Assembly (NCBI RefSeq): GCF_963677565.1
Contig: NZ_OY781981.1
Span: forward strand, 1,116,001 to 1,180,000
Length of the DNA stretch: 64,000 bases
DNA from: an uncultured Draconibacterium sp.
GTDB taxonomy: Bacteria; Bacteroidota; Bacteroidia; Bacteroidales; Prolixibacteraceae
Reading direction: 5' to 3'
The notes under the pieces were generated by a model, which searched no databases, was not told the origin of the DNA, and saw only the letters and a list, made by a program, of their open reading frames with translations. This document shows positions 63,259 through 64,000 of this stretch, in pieces; position 1 is the stretch's first letter; each line of letters begins with the position of its first letter. The position numbers and the translations under genes are program-made.

Positions 63259-64000
63259 TCAGATAGAATGTATTAGCCACTTACCTTGAAATAGCCGGTA
63301 GAGAAAAATAACACCGCGGAAACACAGTTCGATACACATGGCAATCCAGACGCCTTTTAAACCCATAACAGGAGCTAAAATTGCTGCCAGAGTAAGACGA
63401 ACGGCCCACATGCTACCCAAGTTCATAATGCTGGGAACGAAAGTGTCGCCGGCACCAACAAAAACGCCGTAAGCCACAATTGATGCCGCAAACATGGGTT
63501 CGGCAAATGCCTCAATGCGCAAAGCCATAACGCCCAGCGAAAGAATTTCAGGATCGGGAGTCATAAAGCCAATGATTTGTGGGGCAGTAAAATACATGAC
63601 TGCTCCTAAAATGGTCATTACTGCCATTCCCATAAAAACGGTGATGTAGGCAAAACGTTTGGCCAGATCTTTACGATTGGCACCAAAACTTTGTCCTACA
63701 AGAGTAGTGGCTGCTTCGGCAATTCCGTAACCGGGCATGTAACACAAACTTTCGGCGGTAATTGCAAACGAGTTGGCTGCAATAGACGCCACTCCCAAAG
63801 GAGCCACAATTACAGTAGACAATATTTGCGCACCCATAATTACGGTGTGTTCCAAGCTCATGGGCATACTGATTTTGAACGCTCTTCGTAGTGTGCTGTT
63901 TTCCGGCCTGAAACTTCCTTTTTCTTTGGTTAAACGCAGGTTCTCGTCTCTTGTAAACAAGTACCAGAAAAGCATTACTGCTGTTATCAGGTAAGCTGAA
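63259..64000 (-). CDS. MATE-family efflux transporter, 5' part outside window
   Basis: The frame is open through the right edge, so the first visible Met at 63975 is not the start. About 246 residues, the C-terminal half of a roughly 450-residue MATE protein, are seen: six transmembrane helices with PMSLEHTVIMGAQILSTVIV, GYGIAEAATTLVGQSFGANR, and VFVGAGDTFVPSIMNLGSMW. The transporter exchanges cations for drugs or metabolites across the inner membrane. It ends 14 bases after the shared 30-bp element. Confidence 0.9.
   Translation of the reverse strand, partial: SAYLITAVMLFWYLFTRDENLRLTKEKGSFRPENSTLRRAFKISMPMSLEHTVIMGAQILSTVIVAPLGVASIAANSFAITAESLCYMPGYGIAEAATTLVGQSFGANRKDLAKRFAYITVFMGMAVMTILGAVMYFTAPQIIGFMTPDPEILSLGVMALRIEAFAEPMFAASIVAYGVFVGAGDTFVPSIMNLGSMWAVRLTLAAILAPVMGLKGVWIAMCIELCFRGVIFLYRLFQGKWLIHSI

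Overview
The window is a chromosomal segment from a member of the Bacteroidota, most likely a marine or gut-type polysaccharide degrader of the Marinilabiliales/Prolixibacteraceae kind. That placement rests on gene style (SusC/SusD pair, hybrid two-component regulator, type IX secretion sorting tail, ECF sigma/FecR operon, TTTG-N19-TAnnTTTG promoters) and not on a tree. Almost all genes lie on the minus strand. Both ends cut a gene: an L-threonine 3-dehydrogenase at the left and a MATE-family transporter at the right.

Region by region. (1) 1-8982: threonine dehydrogenase, an rbfA/ABC-permease pair, a four-gene ECF sigma/FecR operon whose other two members are STN-domain proteins (one an aspartyl protease with PDZ), and a POT-like MFS transporter. 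(2) 9130-22806: a 13.6 kb genomic island in the 3' end of a tRNA-Leu(CAA) gene, bounded by a 16-bp direct repeat. It carries an HTH-containing orphan, a 2098-residue T9SS-exported protein with ten 87-residue repeats, and a nuclease operon (remnant of an AAA/SMC-like ATPase, HNH nuclease, PD-(D/E)XK-like nuclease). An IS21-family element has removed the end of the island integrase and the start of the ATPase gene. (3) 22943-27645: a decayed gene, then a membrane AraC-type regulator operon with an active-looking CPBP protease, a pseudo-CPBP paralogue, a CMD-family protein, a serine hydrolase and an NTF2-like protein. (4) 27900-44630: a fructan utilisation locus: hybrid two-component sensor (plus strand) facing an operon of sugar permease, fructokinase, SusC, SusD, a GH32 pseudoenzyme lipoprotein, active GH32, and GH36 alpha-galactosidase, followed by a separately terminated esterase. 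(5) 44779-51645: GH9, GH31 and a six-hairpin glycosidase in an operon without its own SusC/D. (6) 52136-57248: two paralogous VPS10/BNR beta-propeller proteins. (7) 57742-64000: small redox and detoxification-type enzymes (cyclophilin-like lipoprotein, alpha/beta hydrolase, cupin, CMD, tautomerase, aldo/keto reductase, acetyltransferase, an acetyltransferase remnant, MATE).

How it works together: in the fructan locus, the periplasmic sugar-binding domain of the hybrid regulator probably senses fructose or a short fructan and, through its AraC output domain, activates the divergent operon. Four YYATGWWAC sites spaced by about 20, 21 and 40 bp in the shared promoter region are the likely binding sites. 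The strongest candidates for new biology are the IS-damaged ATPase-HNH-PD-(D/E)XK cassette in the tRNA island, the FecR/ECF operon linked to an STN-aspartyl protease-PDZ protein instead of a TonB receptor, and the catalytically dead GH32 in the place of a surface glycan-binding protein.
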